A stretch of DNA of 64,000 nt from Apoderus coryli (taxonomy: Eukaryota; Arthropoda; Insecta; Coleoptera; Attelabidae): contig OU452198.1 in the NCBI GenBank assembly GCA_911728435.2, positions 5,208,001 to 5,272,000 on the forward strand, read 5' to 3'. The translations under genes and the position numbers were made by a program. The notes under the pieces are model-generated. The model was not told where the DNA came from, did no database searches, and saw nothing but the letters and a program-made list of their open reading frames with translations. Each line of letters starts with the position of its first letter. Positions within the stretch are counted from its first letter, which is position 1. Below, piece by piece: positions 11,366 through 49,240 of this stretch.

Positions 11366-12715
11366 TTTTCAGATTTTAAATACGTTACGCTACCGATCGA
11401 ATCTGTCATTTCTGTCAACATTGTCATGGCGTCAAATGTATAAAATATGCAATAAATAATAAACAAGTTTGACAGAACAATTTTCGGGTATTCTCTGTGG
11501 CCTTTGGTTATGTATAGACTAAACGTTAATTTTTCTTTGTAATATCAAATAAATTAGGTTATGTTCTTGACCTCTTGTTGCTTGTTGTACCTATCATGTC
11601 CAAAAAGCGCCTTCAGCAGAATTACGAAATGATGAGGATCGCTCTAAAAATCCCTATTTGATCAACTTTGTTGTGATGAACGCGACCAGTCTCTCTTGTG
11701 TTCTACGAATCCATATGTGTGTTTATATGAAAAAACTATTTCTGATCAATTTGGATTCCTCTACAGTTGCCATACATGGTTTTATGTCTCATTTGATGGC
11801 GCAAAAAGTCAAAATGAAAAAGAAACATTTGGAAAGACGTTATATTTTTGGAATTATTGTACATTCATCTTTGGCTGTGTTATGACGAACCCAATCTAGA
11901 AATTTTATTTTATATAGAACCTTTCCACACTGCGATAACAATGAATCCAATAGCGATAATAAAGGGACTCTAGGATTTTGCGTTTGACTTCTGGAACCGC
12001 CGTATACCTAACTCTCATACAAAACTTGAGGATTCTTCTATCTGGACTCATCTTCAGTAAGTATTATATTTTCCGCTTATCATTCAATCGCTGATCTCCA
12101 TTTTACTCAAATGTTTACAGAAAGAGATCCAATATTAAAATTGTAGTGCGTACCTATGTATTAGTGGCAGAGTCGCGATAGTAAGTGCTATTTTTTGAAA
12201 TTTGAAAAGCAAAACGCAGAAAAGAATTTATAGTTTAAGAACGGATAGATACGTAAAGTTAAGTTAATACAATATAATTTTATTGATTGATATGTAATAA
12301 TACAAACGGAATAATATGACTTAAAAAATATGCATTATTCGCGGTACCTACAAATAATGCACGTTTTTTTGTTTATATCAGAATTTGCTATTAAGATTAC
12401 ACAACACAAAATACCTCTCTCAGAGACTAAAATGTTAATGGTAAGGTAAGCTATTCTATCTAGTCACACTTTACTATGTTGGGTCTTTGTAGGCATTGTC
12501 ATTAAAGACAATCTTGTATGTAAGTAAGTGTTACATAATCAGTAGTTATAAGAGATTGAAGAATAATGAATAATGGTCATTACAGAGATAACCTAAGAAC
12601 TAAGAAAATATTGTTCTTTTTCTCTAGGGGTCATTGTCATTGAAAATAAAGCAACAAAATAAATATGTGTGCCCACCACACATCCCTAATATACAGTGAC
12701 AGCTGACATAACATA
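11366..12715. other. Intergenic, no gene recognised
   Basis: Open frames here (for example 11658-11899) carry no domain or splice signals. A weak CATTGTC/AAAGACAAT pair lies at 12494-12512. Confidence 0.4.
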
Positions 12716-13401
12716 ATAGGTAAACATGTAGTATAGTTGTACTAAATTATGGTCTGACCGCGCCACTGCGCAGTCAGACGAATTTTATGTGAAAAAGTGT
12801 CACTACTCTAACGATGTTGCCAGGTTTGTATCTATTCACTATATCGACTGATAGAATGAATAATACAATTTTATGATATTATAAATTTATACAGTGGATG
12901 TAATTATTATATCATTGCTGGAGGTGAAATGCTGAGTATGGAAGGTTAGGTAGCAGGCAGGGATGTGTTGTAAGGGTGTAACAGTGATGATCAGGAAGAG
13001 TTAGTTAATGAGGGTGAGTGTAGAAAGCAGGATTGAGATGAAATGTAATAGGCACGTAGTTGTTATATTAGTTCGATAGCAGTCATTATTAGGACAACAC
13101 ATCCCTGCCTGCTACCTAACCTTCGATACTCAGCATTTTACCCCCAACCTCCTGCAATGATTACCTAACCATGACTGCTATCGAACTAATCCACATAAAT
13201 ATAACAAATAGGTGTATAACCTAGAGTAGCATTTACATTTCACGGTCAAAAATTAAGCGCCAAATATTTAACCGTTTCAACATAATATGTGTGTTTTAAA
13301 CCTGGCAACACCACACTTCGATTACAATCTGAACTCGTCTGACTGCGCAGCGGCGCGGTCAGACCATAATTTAGTACAACTATACTACATGTTTACCCTA
13401 T
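12716..13401. mobile_element. Palindromic MITE with long inverted arms
   Basis: The left end (TAGGTAAACATGTAG…) and right end (…CTACATGTTTACCCTA) are inverted copies over at least 65 bp, including GGTCTGACCGCGCC and CTGCGCAGTCAGACGA. A second inverted pair inside (12895-12975 against 13090-13170, with GCAGGCAGGGATGTGTTGT) continues the fold, so nearly the whole 686 bp can fold back. No coding sequence is present. Target duplication is unclear because the ends differ by one base. Confidence 0.8.
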
Positions 13402-14925
13402 GGGTAATACATTATTTTATAATAATTATTAATAGTAAGCAATAACAACAGATAACTGTGAAGCGTCCTGTCAACAAATCAGTCTGTGGTTATGGTGTAT
13501 GGCGATTGCTGAAGTTGAGTGTGTATGACATTTCAATCTGTCTATTCTCAACCGAAAACTTAACTTTTTTTTAAAAAACTTATTGGTCGTCGCGCTTTTG
13601 AATCTGTCGAATTACTTATTTCACAGTTCACAGAAGAAGAAGGCTTTCAACAGTTACTCAAACTGCACCACGAAAACGGTGGTACAATAAGGAAAACAAT
13701 AATTGCTTTATTGAAGTACCTTATCACAATAATAATTAACTGCAAGGTGTCAAAATTTTTGTTAAACATAAGTTGTTGCGTTTCAAAATAGCAAATTCCA
13801 ATATTTATTATGGGTGATGATATTTATTTTATTTTGAATAGGTATAGTCACGAATGATTTCTCGAATCTTATTTAAACATTTTAGTGGCCGGTTACTGTT
13901 ACTACATAATTATAAACTACAATATTACCTTTATATCTTTTTGCATTTTGTTGACAAATTTTATTAATTTTCATTACCAAATACTATTATTTATATTTGT
14001 AATGAAATCTCGATAATGTCATTCAAAGCTACAGTGTTGAAAAATAGAAGGTATTAAAAATAGTGCATAGTTAAAACACAGTATAATAAATAATACTTAT
14101 TATGCTGTGGTTAAAAGTCGTTTTATCATTATTATGTAAATTAGCTAAATATACACAATTTAACGTTAGACAACAGTTTAAAAAGTAGGTATTATATCAA
14201 ATTTTTAATTAGTTCGTGTATACTTTACTGTCAGCTACCAATGCAATGGTTGCAATTTAATTCAGCAGTGTATGGCTAACAAATGCTTTTATTTAGAGAA
14301 ATAACTATCTTTCAAGAGCTAGAACTTCGGAAGCAATTTGGCATTACAAGTTTGACGTTGAATTGCCATGAAATCCAAATGTAGCCACACTTTTTGTCAC
14401 ATGGCTGTTGTGTCGAACTACACTTTAACGTCATTTATTATAATTTGAAGTGTCACTATCGAAATTTCATTAACGATATAATGACAACGTTACTTAACTG
14501 TTTTGTTTTCATTCAATAAATATGTATTAGTAAGTATATTGCAAACACGATTTTCTTACATTTTGTTTTAAATATTGATTGGTTTTTTGTTTTACCTATC
14601 TATAGAAAAAATCACAAAAGCATTTTTTTTTATATATTTTTATATACTTAATAACATTTTTACTCAGTTCTGCCTATTTACAATAAGCCAATTTGTTTAA
14701 TTTATATAAATGGAATGAAAATGCCTCACACTTTTGGACGAGCAATCCGGAAAATAAGAATTTGCTCGAAAGCGAATTTTTATTTTGACTACAATTTTCT
14801 GATTAGAAGTTTGAAAGGCGAACCAATTTTACAATAATTCCGATTCACGTATATTGACGGAAAAATATTGCTGATTATTTATATCGACAGCCAGATCCAA
14901 TATGTTTAGACAGAGCCCTATATAT
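13402..14925. other. AT-rich intergenic sequence
   Basis: About 1.5 kb without a supported gene or obvious repeat. Confidence 0.4.
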
Positions 14926-15596
14926 ACAGGGTGTCCTATAGTGACGGCCCATTAAAAGATTTCGGAAGCTACTTTGAATTGAATTTGGAAAATTTTGGTA
15001 TATGTATTGCCAAATATGGTCTATTTAATTATCATAATACCAACCGCTTAGCACTTCCGGTTATACCGGAAGTTGAGGTGATTTTGTTATTTTAAATGGA
15101 ACACCCTATATATTATGACATTTTTGGATTCCACATGTTTCATGTATCATGTCCTATACCTAAATCCAGCCGTTTTTGACGTATATCAAGATTTATGTCA
15201 AAACTGACATTTTAGTGCTCAATAATAATCACATTTTTTTCTTATAAAGAAGTCTTTAGTAATCATTTTGCAGGCGTTTTCTTACTAAATAAGGTCTCAT
15301 TTTTCCGATACGTACGACATTTTCTGATTTTTTCATACAGGGTGGTCAAAAAATTATGCTGAAAACGATGTTCTAAAAACAGTCGAAAGTCAGTTTTTTC
15401 AAATGGAACAGGTATATTTTAGGTAAGACATGATACATGAAACATGTCTAGAATCTTATGTGGAATCTAAAAATGTCATAATATATAGGGTGTTCCATTT
15501 AAAATAACAAATTCACTATCAACTTCCGGTATAACAAATTCAATTCAAAGTAGTCTCCGAAATATTTTAATGGGCCGTCACCATAGGACACCCTGT
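14926..15596. mobile_element. Foldback MITE with ACAGGGTGTCC ends and TA flanks
   Basis: The ends ACAGGGTGTCCTATAGTGAC and its inverse at 15577-15596 are flanked by TAT/ATA, as expected for Tc1/mariner-type TA insertion. The inverted arms extend inward with interruptions (GACGGCCCATTAAAA; CTTCCGGTATA; a second ACACCCTATATATTATGACAT pair; GATACATGAAACATG). No transposase is present. A related left end (CAGGGTG, CTTCCGGTTATACCGGAAGT) is found at 45004. Confidence 0.82.
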
Positions 15597-16466
15597 ATAT
15601 TATGCGCTCTGTTTACTTACTGGTGATTTAAAACTTTACGTTTGCGTTCTGCGCTGTCGTCCACAATCCGTTGTCACTATACGTAAGTTGCGTACTTTTA
15701 TTTATAGACTGACAATGATCTTTTTCCGTCAGCCGTTAGCAACACATCAATAGGAACGCAAAAGAATTGTCATGTGTCCAATTTGACAGAATTGATAGAA
15801 ATCAGATGATCCCGAAATTGTAAATTATTATTTATTATTATGATCATAATAAAAATATTCATAATCTACTTGGAAGAGTTTATGTTTATGAAGTACCAAG
15901 AACGAAAGTAAATAAACAATTTTTTGTAATATTTCGTGTCCTGTAGATATATATTTTACTGTGGAGCTCGTGGGTAAAAGGACGTTCCAAAGTTTCTAAA
16001 TCACGATGTAGAACTGTAACGGCAAACAACAAAGGCAGCGATGGACGCAAATGCAAACGCAGAGTTTATAAATCACCAGTAAGATTCAGACCTTGATTTT
16101 AATTTCATCCCTTGGTCCACAATTTTAGGACGAGGGTTGGAAAATGAATCACTTTTTGTTTTATTTGTAACTAAGTAAGTATATCTCTTGCGTTTTAATT
16201 CTCTAATTTATTTTGCTATAGGTAGGTATAGAGCTATTATATTTATTTTTCCACTAATTTGAAGGCGTACCTATTTAAATATTTTCTCAATAAATTGCTT
16301 GTCCAAAAGAATGCCTTTTTGTTATAAATATTGAAAACATACAAATCAACGTAAATATTAATATCACCTTTACTTCAAAGAATAAACCACGTGCAATTTT
16401 AATATTTTCTTTAGGAGTTTAGAATTATACATGATTGATTTAACAGCAGAAATTGAACGATCTTAT
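15597..16466. other. Intergenic, no gene recognised
   Basis: AT-rich DNA between two MITEs, with nothing supported. Confidence 0.4.
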
Positions 16467-16669
16467 ACAGGGTGAGGCAGGTTTTTATAGCAGGACTTTA
16501 ATAACTTATAGAATGTAATTTTTTAAGATGGAAATCTGATCTTATCTGAGATACAGGGTGTAAAAGTTTAATTATTTACTTATTTTTTTTCATTAATTTA
16601 CAATTAACTAATTAATTTTCGATTTCCTACTTTGTCTTTGTCCTGTTATAAAAACCTGATTCCCTCTGT
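16467..16669. mobile_element. Short MITE with ACAGGGTGAGGCAGG ends
   Basis: The left arm ACAGGGTGAGGCAGGTTTTT followed by ATAGCAGGAC is inverted at 16637-16669 (GTCCTGTTATAAAAACCTGA… CCCTCTGT). It is flanked by TAT/ATA, is 203 bp long and is non-coding. It belongs to the ACAGGGTG-ended group. Confidence 0.75.
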
Positions 16670-18066
16670 ATACAGAGTGGTTTTATTTCAAAACTCGCAA
16701 AAACATTGCGATTTTGTTTTTGAGGGGGAACTTCGAAACCATTGTTGATTGAACCAATAACACCTATAAGAAGAACGTCAAGCTAAGACAGTATTTTTAT
16801 GTGACGTCAGCAATGTAGGCCATTGAAAATATACGGGCCTTCAATAACTGCAAACACCTTTACACATGACAACGTGCTTAATTTGTGACGTCACAAAGAG
16901 TCAAAATACACTAATAACATAATCCGTATTTCTGACTTTTTTACTTTAAACATAGCTTCCAACGGTAAAGTTGTTCAATATTTTTAAGCAGGATATATTG
17001 TATTAGCCACATACAGGGTGGAACCCTGACTAGAAAACAATGCAATTTTTTCACGAACTCCCACCAAAACGGATCTTATAGGTACCTCAAACTGACTAAA
17101 CTAAATGTTTTAAACAAGTTACGAAATGGTTCTAAGCTTTCGAAACCAGTAGGTTGTTTATGTTTCAAAAATTCAAGTTTAATTTTCTTAATATCTTGTT
17201 GAAAGCGAATTTGATCTTGGTTCTTCATAAATCATTAAATTTCCATAATAAATAAATAATAAATCATCAATAAAATAACAACAGTGGCGGACTGATGGCT
17301 GATGGAGACCATATACTTATTAATACTAAGTATATAGTATGGCGACGACGTTGCCAAACTTACTCTCAACATTTCCCACTTACGATCCAGATATCGGTGG
17401 CTGTCACCGAGATGCGTAATGGGAAATGATCCACGTTTGCCAGTTTGCTGCGAAAAATTCAAATTCGAGACATTGGCAGATTGAGTTAAATTTATAGCAT
17501 TTATAGGTTATACGTTTTTGGTGCAAGTGTAGTATTTTTACAGGTTGTGTACTCTTAAATGAACCCTTATTTTGATTTGTTTACCGAATGGCCCACATTG
17601 TTTTTTTTATAGGTGTTGTTGGTTGAACATAATATGTATATCGAAGTTCTTGGTAATTTTGTTCACTTCAATTGTTCAATATGCTTTTTTCAGTGGTTTA
17701 TTCTTCAATTTTTATAATTCAGTATGTATTATGGAAAATAATTTTAGAAAAAGAAATTTTTTATAAACATTTTCTAAATTCAATGCATGATTTAAAAAGT
17801 GGACACGTTTGATAGTATTTTTTAATTCTACTGGTTGAGATTTTCTAGAACAATAATTGGTGTTTTCTTCTTCTTCTTCTTTTTCATTTTTATCATCATT
17901 AATACTATTATAATAATCAAAATTTTAGGAAAATATATAATATATTGTGACGAATATAAAAATGTCCCCAACGCTTCGAGAGAAATAAATACATCCGGCA
18001 ATACCGCGTTAGCTGTACTATTATTACTTACCCGCAAAAATAGCGCACAACCAAAAATTATGTTCA
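16670..18066. other. Intergenic with solitary ACAGGGTG motifs
   Basis: Isolated ACAGAGTGG/ACAGGGTGG motifs at about 16671 and 17014 suggest decayed MITE ends. No gene is supported. Confidence 0.4.
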
Positions 18067-18534
18067 ATTTTTTATTCAGACTTTAGTTTTAGGCTTATAC
18101 AGAGTGCAAAAATAAGACTAGTTTTTTTACTTTAAATTTTAAATTTGAGACACCCTGTAGGGAACATTAGCAACAACAACGGATGACATGGTGCAATCTG
18201 TAGTCTCATGTTTTCTAAACATTTTGGTTTTTTAATTTTTCAGATATCTGTAATATGAAAGAAAATACACAGGTTTACATCAGAACATGTTTTTTTATTA
18301 AACTAACATTAAACAAAAAATAATATTTTGTGTATTTTCTTTGATATTATATATATATCTGAGAAATTAAAAAACCAAAATGTTTAGAAAACATGAGGCT
18401 ACAGTATGATTTCACCATGCCATCCGTTGTTGTTGCTAATGCTACCTACAGAGTGTCTCAAATTTAACGTAAAAAAACTATTCTTATTTTTGCACCCTGT
18501 ATAAGCCTAAAACTGAAGTCTGAATAAAAAATTC
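18067..18534. mobile_element. Nested palindromic element
   Basis: The TA-flanked ends ACAGAGTGCAAAAATAAGA and TCTTATTTTTGCACCCTGT bound 18099-18500. They continue inward as long inverted arms (GACACCCTGTAG; AACAACAACGGATG; AACATTTTGGTTTTTTAATTT). The inverted homology also continues outward by about 33 bp on both sides (ATTCAGACTTTAGTTTTAGG and its inverse), so the full palindrome is larger than the ACAG-bounded core. Confidence 0.75.
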
Positions 18535-19038
18535 CAGCACAGTGCAAGTACCAAAGAAAACGGCTACAGTCCAAAAAAAAATTATCGAAATCGATCAATA
18601 ATAAGTATGGGAAATGAACTTCTCGAATTTAGGCAGATATACAGGGTGTCCCATTTAAGATTTTCCCATAAAAATACAATTTAGGTAATGTGACCACCCT
18701 GAAAAATTACAAATTAGAGGTCAACGAATTCTCTCATGAGGATGCTAACAGTGTTAGTGAAACGCGTGTCGAGATGTGTGTTAAAACGTGTCTTTCAATA
18801 TAACTACACCAAAGGTTCTACTGATCGATTATATGTTCTGGTCAGATTTGCTAGGGGCCCCGCGCTGACTTTATCCGCTAACTGCTTTAAGTATTTTTAC
18901 CACAACAATTTTGTTTCTTAGCTATCCACAACCAATATAATGTTTTCTTTCAACCAACAGATAGATAACTGATATACTAATTATAAATAACATAATATCA
19001 TCAATATTATTGTATACAAACATAAACTATAACAAATA
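18535..19038. other. 3' flank of the BRSK/sff gene
   Basis: Downstream of the kinase stop codon and probably partly 3' UTR. An ACAGGGTGTCCCATTT motif lies at 18650. No poly(A) site is assigned. Confidence 0.35.
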
Positions 19039-43726
<24,688 letters not shown>

Positions 43727-44689
43727 TTAAATTATATTTGTTAATATCACATCGATTTACACATTTAACAGAATTTTTTAAATCATTCTCACCACATCTG
43801 AATAATTCATTCATTTTTAAATTACCTAAACAGCGTTACTACAATTTTAAAACACTTCGTATTAACAATTTGTTAGTGACTAAATGCAATTTATGTAAGC
43901 ATAGCAATTTTTTTTATTAAATAAGTAATTACCAAAGCTGTTTAATCTTGTTCCAGCTTTTGCCAGTTATTCCATACACATTTATTTTATCACTGTGTGG
44001 CACATTATTTAAACAATAACCGATTTCGTACACTTTTTGCGAAACATTTTTCCGAATTTTCATGAAAATTTTGTGTTGGAAATTTCAATAGTAATATCTA
44101 TAGAGACGGAAAGAACAGTACGGTGGTTGGTATGGGTTGAAAAGGGTGGGAAAAATCAATATATGCGGTCTACTACACTATCTACTGGCATGGATAGCAA
44201 AGAGAGGGTGAAAATTCCCTAAACTTTCTCTTGGAAGAAAATCGCTTCAAGGAATTTCAGTGTTCAGCATACCCTAATAATATGTGCTTTCATGTTTGAC
44301 TTTTCCTTCTAATTATCAGGATTTGGTTTATATTTTGTATGGTTTCTACAAAATACTTGACTAATATACTTACTTTAGTGTTGCTGATAACCTAATTAGT
44401 GAAATTAATATCATATAATCATAATATGCAATATAATATGTATATGGAGGCTATTAAGGCGGAGACAGACTATTCCACGTCACGTGAGGTCACGTGTTAT
44501 CACAAAATCTCACATGCTATCACGCCTTAGAAATAGACTATGTAGCAGTGTTGCCGCTGGCGCGGTTTTAAATTAAGTGATCGCTTGTCCAAAATTGTCG
44601 AATTTGACTAAGTCCGAGTTTATACAGCATAAGCATAAAGAAAGCATCATCAAAGTTAAATTCATTTTAATCATATAGGACCGTTTATA
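43727..44689. promoter_or_regulatory. 5' flank of sff
   Basis: Sequence upstream of the kinase start ATG, lying between the two halves of the 140-bp array. A cluster of CACGTG E-box-like motifs (TCACGTGAGGTCACGTG) lies at about 44480-44500. The transcription start is not identified. Confidence 0.35.
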
Positions 44690-46400
44690 TACGAATCATA
44701 AGTGTAACATATTTCCTAAACATAGCAGAAATATTGACTAGCTTTGATAGAATATAACCTATGAAATCTATAATAAAAAACTTGCTTACATAGGCGTTCG
44801 TAAACAGTGGAAAAGGAGTGAAAATAAAAAAAAATATATTTCCTAAATAAACTTATTCGAAATATGGAATAATTTTGGTTGCGATAGAATATAACCTAAA
44901 AAATGTCACATAGAAGAATTGATTCGCACAGGCAATCACAAATAATCAAAATTGAAAAAAAAATATATTCACCAAATATACCAGAAAAATTGGTTAATTA
45001 TATACAGGGTGATTCATCCTGAGTGGCCTAAATCAAAGTTCTCGGGAACTACAGAAGATATGTTGCTGAAACTTTGGAGTTCGGTAATATCGGAAAGGTT
45101 CTATATTGATGTACTATTTCCGGGTTTATATTACTTCCGGTTATACCGGAAGTAACCACCCACTTTGTTATTTTAAATGGAAGGACCAAATTTTTTATTT
45201 TTTCGGATTCCCTATAAAATTTAAAGGCCACTTTGTTAAGCATTCCCTATACCAAAACCTAACAGATTTTTTCTTACAATTTTTTTTGCGAAAAAGTTGA
45301 CATTTTTCGACTTCTACAGAAAATATTCCATTTCTTCAATATTGTGAATTTTGTACATTTTTGTCATAATACAATGTGCAATTTGCAGAAACCATCTAGT
45401 AGGCAAGTGCAATAATCAACGTTACGTATACGGAAACGTCAAATATTGACAGTTTATATTACTGCAGTTTGTTTAACATGCCATCATTTAAACTGATGAG
45501 GCAACATTTAGTAGAGAACGCATTTTTGAAGATCGTTGGATTCGCCGTTTAGATCCGTGGAATTGGCCTGCTAGGTCCCCCGACTTGACTCCCATGTACT
45601 TTTTCCTGTGGGGTAGAATAAAAAATTATGTGTATAAACACCTGTTATGTCATCCTCTAATAGATAAATTGATGAACTTGCATTTATTCTGCTTACTTAA
45701 GTTACCGTAGTTTATAAAAATTGTTTTGTTATGTATTGTAGCCAGTTAGAGTCAAAACTTTGTATTATTCACTTAAATCAAGTAAATTGTAATTTTTGAA
45801 AAATAAAAATTAGCCAGTGTAGTAGTTGTTTTGCCTTGTTCTCTAATATTATACACAACATTTTTGATAGCGAGGACAAATTCATTAACGTTCTTAATTT
45901 CTATACAAATATATTTTTTACTAACAGTAAAAATTAATAACAACATATTAATTTTAAGCTTTCACTGTTTTGTATTAATAAATAAACAAATAAATTAAAT
46001 TTTAAATATTTAAAAAATCTATTGGTGCGGACCATCTTTTTTATAATACAACCCAAATTTGTAAATGCATTGGTGTGGGCAACATAAGTCTGTCAAATCG
46101 AGTTTGAATCGCTGTTTTGCGCTTACTTACGCATCTGGTCTATTAAATCTGTGGTTGGAAGATAACCTACAAAATGCAGCATAAAAAAAACTTTTTTACA
46201 TAGACGCTCATAAATAGAAAAACGGTCAAGAAAATTAGACTGTAGAAATGAAATATTTAGCCTTTTAAGTAGTTGAATTGGTGTGAAAAAATACACGACA
46301 AAATATTTTGTACCATAGGCGTCCGTGAAAAAAAATACCTGATGTCTACAATAAAAAAAAAATTAGACACCACGGCTCTCTTTGGGTACGACTGTGAAAT
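44690..46400 (+). repeat. Second part of the 140-bp array, split by a DDE element
   Basis: 44690-45001 and about 46155-46400 carry the same units as 41580-43095 in the same orientation (TTCCTAAACATAGCAGAAAT, AGGCGTTCGTAAA.AGT, GATAACCTACAAAATGCAGC). Joining the two pieces restores a normal unit, so the intervening element was inserted later. Confidence 0.75.
45002..46155 (+). mobile_element. DDE-type (Tc1/mariner superfamily) element remnant
   Basis: The left end ATACAGGGTGATTCATCCTG and subterminal CTTCCGGTTATACCGGAAGT resemble the ends at 14926. At about 45500-45660 the plus strand encodes RIFEDRWIRRLDPWNWPARS followed by PDLTPMYFFLWGRIKNYVY. This is the third catalytic region, with Asp replaced by Tyr in PMYFF. 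The right boundary is set only by where the array resumes. Dead copy. Confidence 0.7.
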
Positions 46401-47689
46401 CGATTAGCATATTTTTCCCATAATAGACAAAGAGAGTAGAATATTTGTAAAGTATTGCCATTTAAAGAAGTTCTTAATCGAGGAAAACAGATTTTTTGTC
46501 AAAGGCTAAAACCGTATTTGTAACACTTATATTGGTATTGCTTATGCAACCACCACAACTGATTACTGTATAATTGGTTGCTCATAGCAACGAGTATAGA
46601 GTCACACGATCACTTAATCGCAGTTTCTTTTTACAAAATTAATAGCATGTAGTGAAGTTTAACACTTACTAGTAAAGCAGAGGTATTTTATAAATACTTG
46701 ATGACAATTTTCACAGTTAATTGACACTTACGTGCAATATGTAACCGTTTTCTTTTACAACAGAAAAAATTCAAGTAATCATGTCACATCAGTTCAGCTG
46801 CGTTAAGTGTAAAAGCTAAACGCCTAAGGCTGCTATAGGAAGAGGGAGCATGTATTTACTGGGAACAGCTTACTAACAGTACATTCAAATTTGAAGGGAC
46901 AAAGTTAAAAATAGTTAATTTCCAGTATACGTGTTACTGAATTTATTTTTCCACGCTGGCCCTGTGCACTATAAAAAAATAGGACTATATCGCTCAAAAC
47001 CGTATGCGCATCCAATTGCGCAACGGAATATAGGGAGAAAGAGAAACCGCCATTTTGATGTGGTTTCGTGCGAAGTTATTTTATTGTCTTTTAATTTTTA
47101 TACTATAATGTGTTCCAAGGCCACATAAAATTAATATATGGTGGTGTAAAAATAGTGGAATAATATAACATTTTTCTATATCATTATGAAAGAGATATGA
47201 TAAAATTGTTGGTTTTATTACTGCCAAATTTTAATACTCAATATATTTTTTAAAATTTAAATGAGGCAACATTAGCTTTTTCCACATAAAATTTGATATT
47301 TATATACCAGGCTACATCCATATATTATAATCCTTATATTTTAAATTACTATCACAATAAGCTGTGTTATTATATAATACGTAGAGTTTATGGTGATATT
47401 ATACAATACAATGACCTGTTTTATACCAATTATATTATTATTATAAATTTTCCAAAGTAAGCTCATTAAGTACTTTTTAAGACTCCCCTGTAGTAGAACA
47501 TCAAAATGGCCGCGCCCTAAATTCCACCTTTTTACCTCTCACTTGAGCGATATAGTTTTTTATTATAGTGTGGTTTTGTGCCGCAGTGGCCAAGTTGATT
47601 TGTTTTACTAGCGACTGGCGTCTTGTCAATTTACGACGCGACAGACAGAGGTTAGTTTTTGATTGTTTGCAAACAAAAATTATTGAAAA
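46401..47689. other. Intergenic and 5' flank of ZAD gene 4
   Basis: Mostly AT-rich with no supported gene. A CAAAATGGCCGC motif (resembling a YY1/Pho site) lies at about 47502, 190 bp before the next start codon. Confidence 0.35.
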
Positions 47690-49031
47690 ATGCAAAATAT
47701 AAACGAAATATGTTGCATATGTTTGAAGAAATATATATACCTTGAATTATTATATGAATTGGACCAAGATAAAGTAACAATTCATGAGAAACTAACAACA
47801 TGTACCCCGAACCAAGTAGGTAAAATGAAATTACAAAAATAGTTTTTAATGTGATATACATCATGTTATATTATTTTAGGCTTGGTATAATGTCCTAAAA
47901 ATATGCAAAAATTGTGCAGAACAACTCGATGTCGCATACAAATTCGTTAAAGCATGTATAGAAAGTGATAAGACACGAAAAGAATTGTATGAATTGAGTA
48001 AACGACCATTTCATTGTAACGATTGTGATAGATCTTACAGTACAGAACAATATTATAAGAACCATTTAAATAAAAAACATAAAAACAATACCACAGAATA
48101 TGTTGAAGAAATCGAAGATATTATTGAGCCAAATGAACCTACGTCAATTAATGACAGCTCGGATAACGAAGATTGCAAACCGTTAAAAATAAAAGTTGTT
48201 ACGAAGAAAGTTCGTAAAAAGTTTAAATGTGATTTGTGCAATATAACTTTCAAAAAGAAAAGTTTATATTTAAACCATACACGTTTAAAACATAGTGAAC
48301 AAAAGCCGTATAAATGTGAATTGTGCGGAATAGGCTATCGATGTCATTCTAGTTTTTTGGTGCATAAACGATGGCATAACGATGAGCGTCCGTTTATTTG
48401 TACAGTGTGCGGGAAAGGATTTCGTTGTTTAAAAACGCTTAAAGTGCACCACGAGACTCATGCAAGCGTTCGAGCGCATAAATGCGACATATGTGACAAA
48501 TCGTACAAAACTGATAGTAATTTACGGATGCACAAGCAAATTGTCCATACAAACCCTGAGGATTATAAATACATTTGTCCGAACTGTGGAAAGAAATGCG
48601 CGACTAAATCAAATCTCGACGCACATATCAAACGTAATCACGAAGGTCCTAAAGAGTTTTCTTGTCACATTTGTAGTAAAAAATTCTTATTTAATCATGA
48701 AGTAAACACGCATATTAGAAGTACGCACCGCGATGAACGATTATATTCGTGTGAAGTATGTAAAAAGGAGTTTAAAAGTTCTTATGGCATGAAAAAACAC
48801 CAGAAAACTGCACATAATTTCGGTAATTTTAAAGGTAAATTAGTGCCGGACAAAAAACACTTGTGCCCGTACTGTCCAAAAATGTTTCCGTTCAACAATA
48901 AATTGCAAAGGCATATTTTGACTCATACCGGGGAAAAACCTTTTAAGTGCGATCGTTGTGATAAAGGGTTTAGGGAACAGTCGTATCTGAAGACGCATTT
49001 AAGGAATGAACATCAATTAGAAGACAGCTAA
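47690..49031 (+). CDS. ZAD-type C2H2 zinc-finger protein gene 4 (two exons, 425 aa)
   Basis: Exons 47690-47815 and 47880-49031 join in frame to 425 codons plus stop. Exon 1 (MQNINEICCICLKKYIYLEL…) carries the first ZAD cysteine pair. The second pair (CKNC) follows the intron, which sits at the same place as in the gene at 3686; both first exons are exactly 126 bp. An early finger (FHCNDC…H) and an acidic linker precede nine further C2H2 fingers, from FKCDLC…H to FKCDRC…H, with one TGEKP linker. Likely a nuclear transcription factor. Its finger order and linkers closely match the 1.8- and 3.7-kb genes, so it is a paralogue separated from them by the sff gene. It converges on the sugar transporter, whose stop lies only 210 bp away. 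Confidence 0.93.
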
Positions 49032-49240
49032 ATAGTTTTGTATTATAAGATGGGAAAGGCAGAGAGTACCAAGCAGGAGCTTCGGTATATAGGGTGGCCA
49101 AACTAAAGTAAACTAGATGGGGATTTCGGAAATGGAAATTCCAGAGATATTTTCATTGAATTTATTTACAATTTAATTTAAAATTAATACAAAAATTGTT
49201 TTAAATTTGTTATACAAAGAATTGTTTAGAGTTTACCTAC

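Noticed and set aside
11658..11899. Cys-rich frames suggesting a decayed zinc finger
   Set aside because: Cysteine and histidine spacing does not fit C2H2 and does not align with the neighbouring fingers.
17828..18086. Frames with long Lys or Phe/Ile runs
   Set aside because: They come from a TTC/TTT simple stretch and the palindrome next to it.
46931..47128. A 65-codon frame upstream of ZAD gene 4
   Set aside because: No domain, weak context and no link by splicing to the ZAD gene.
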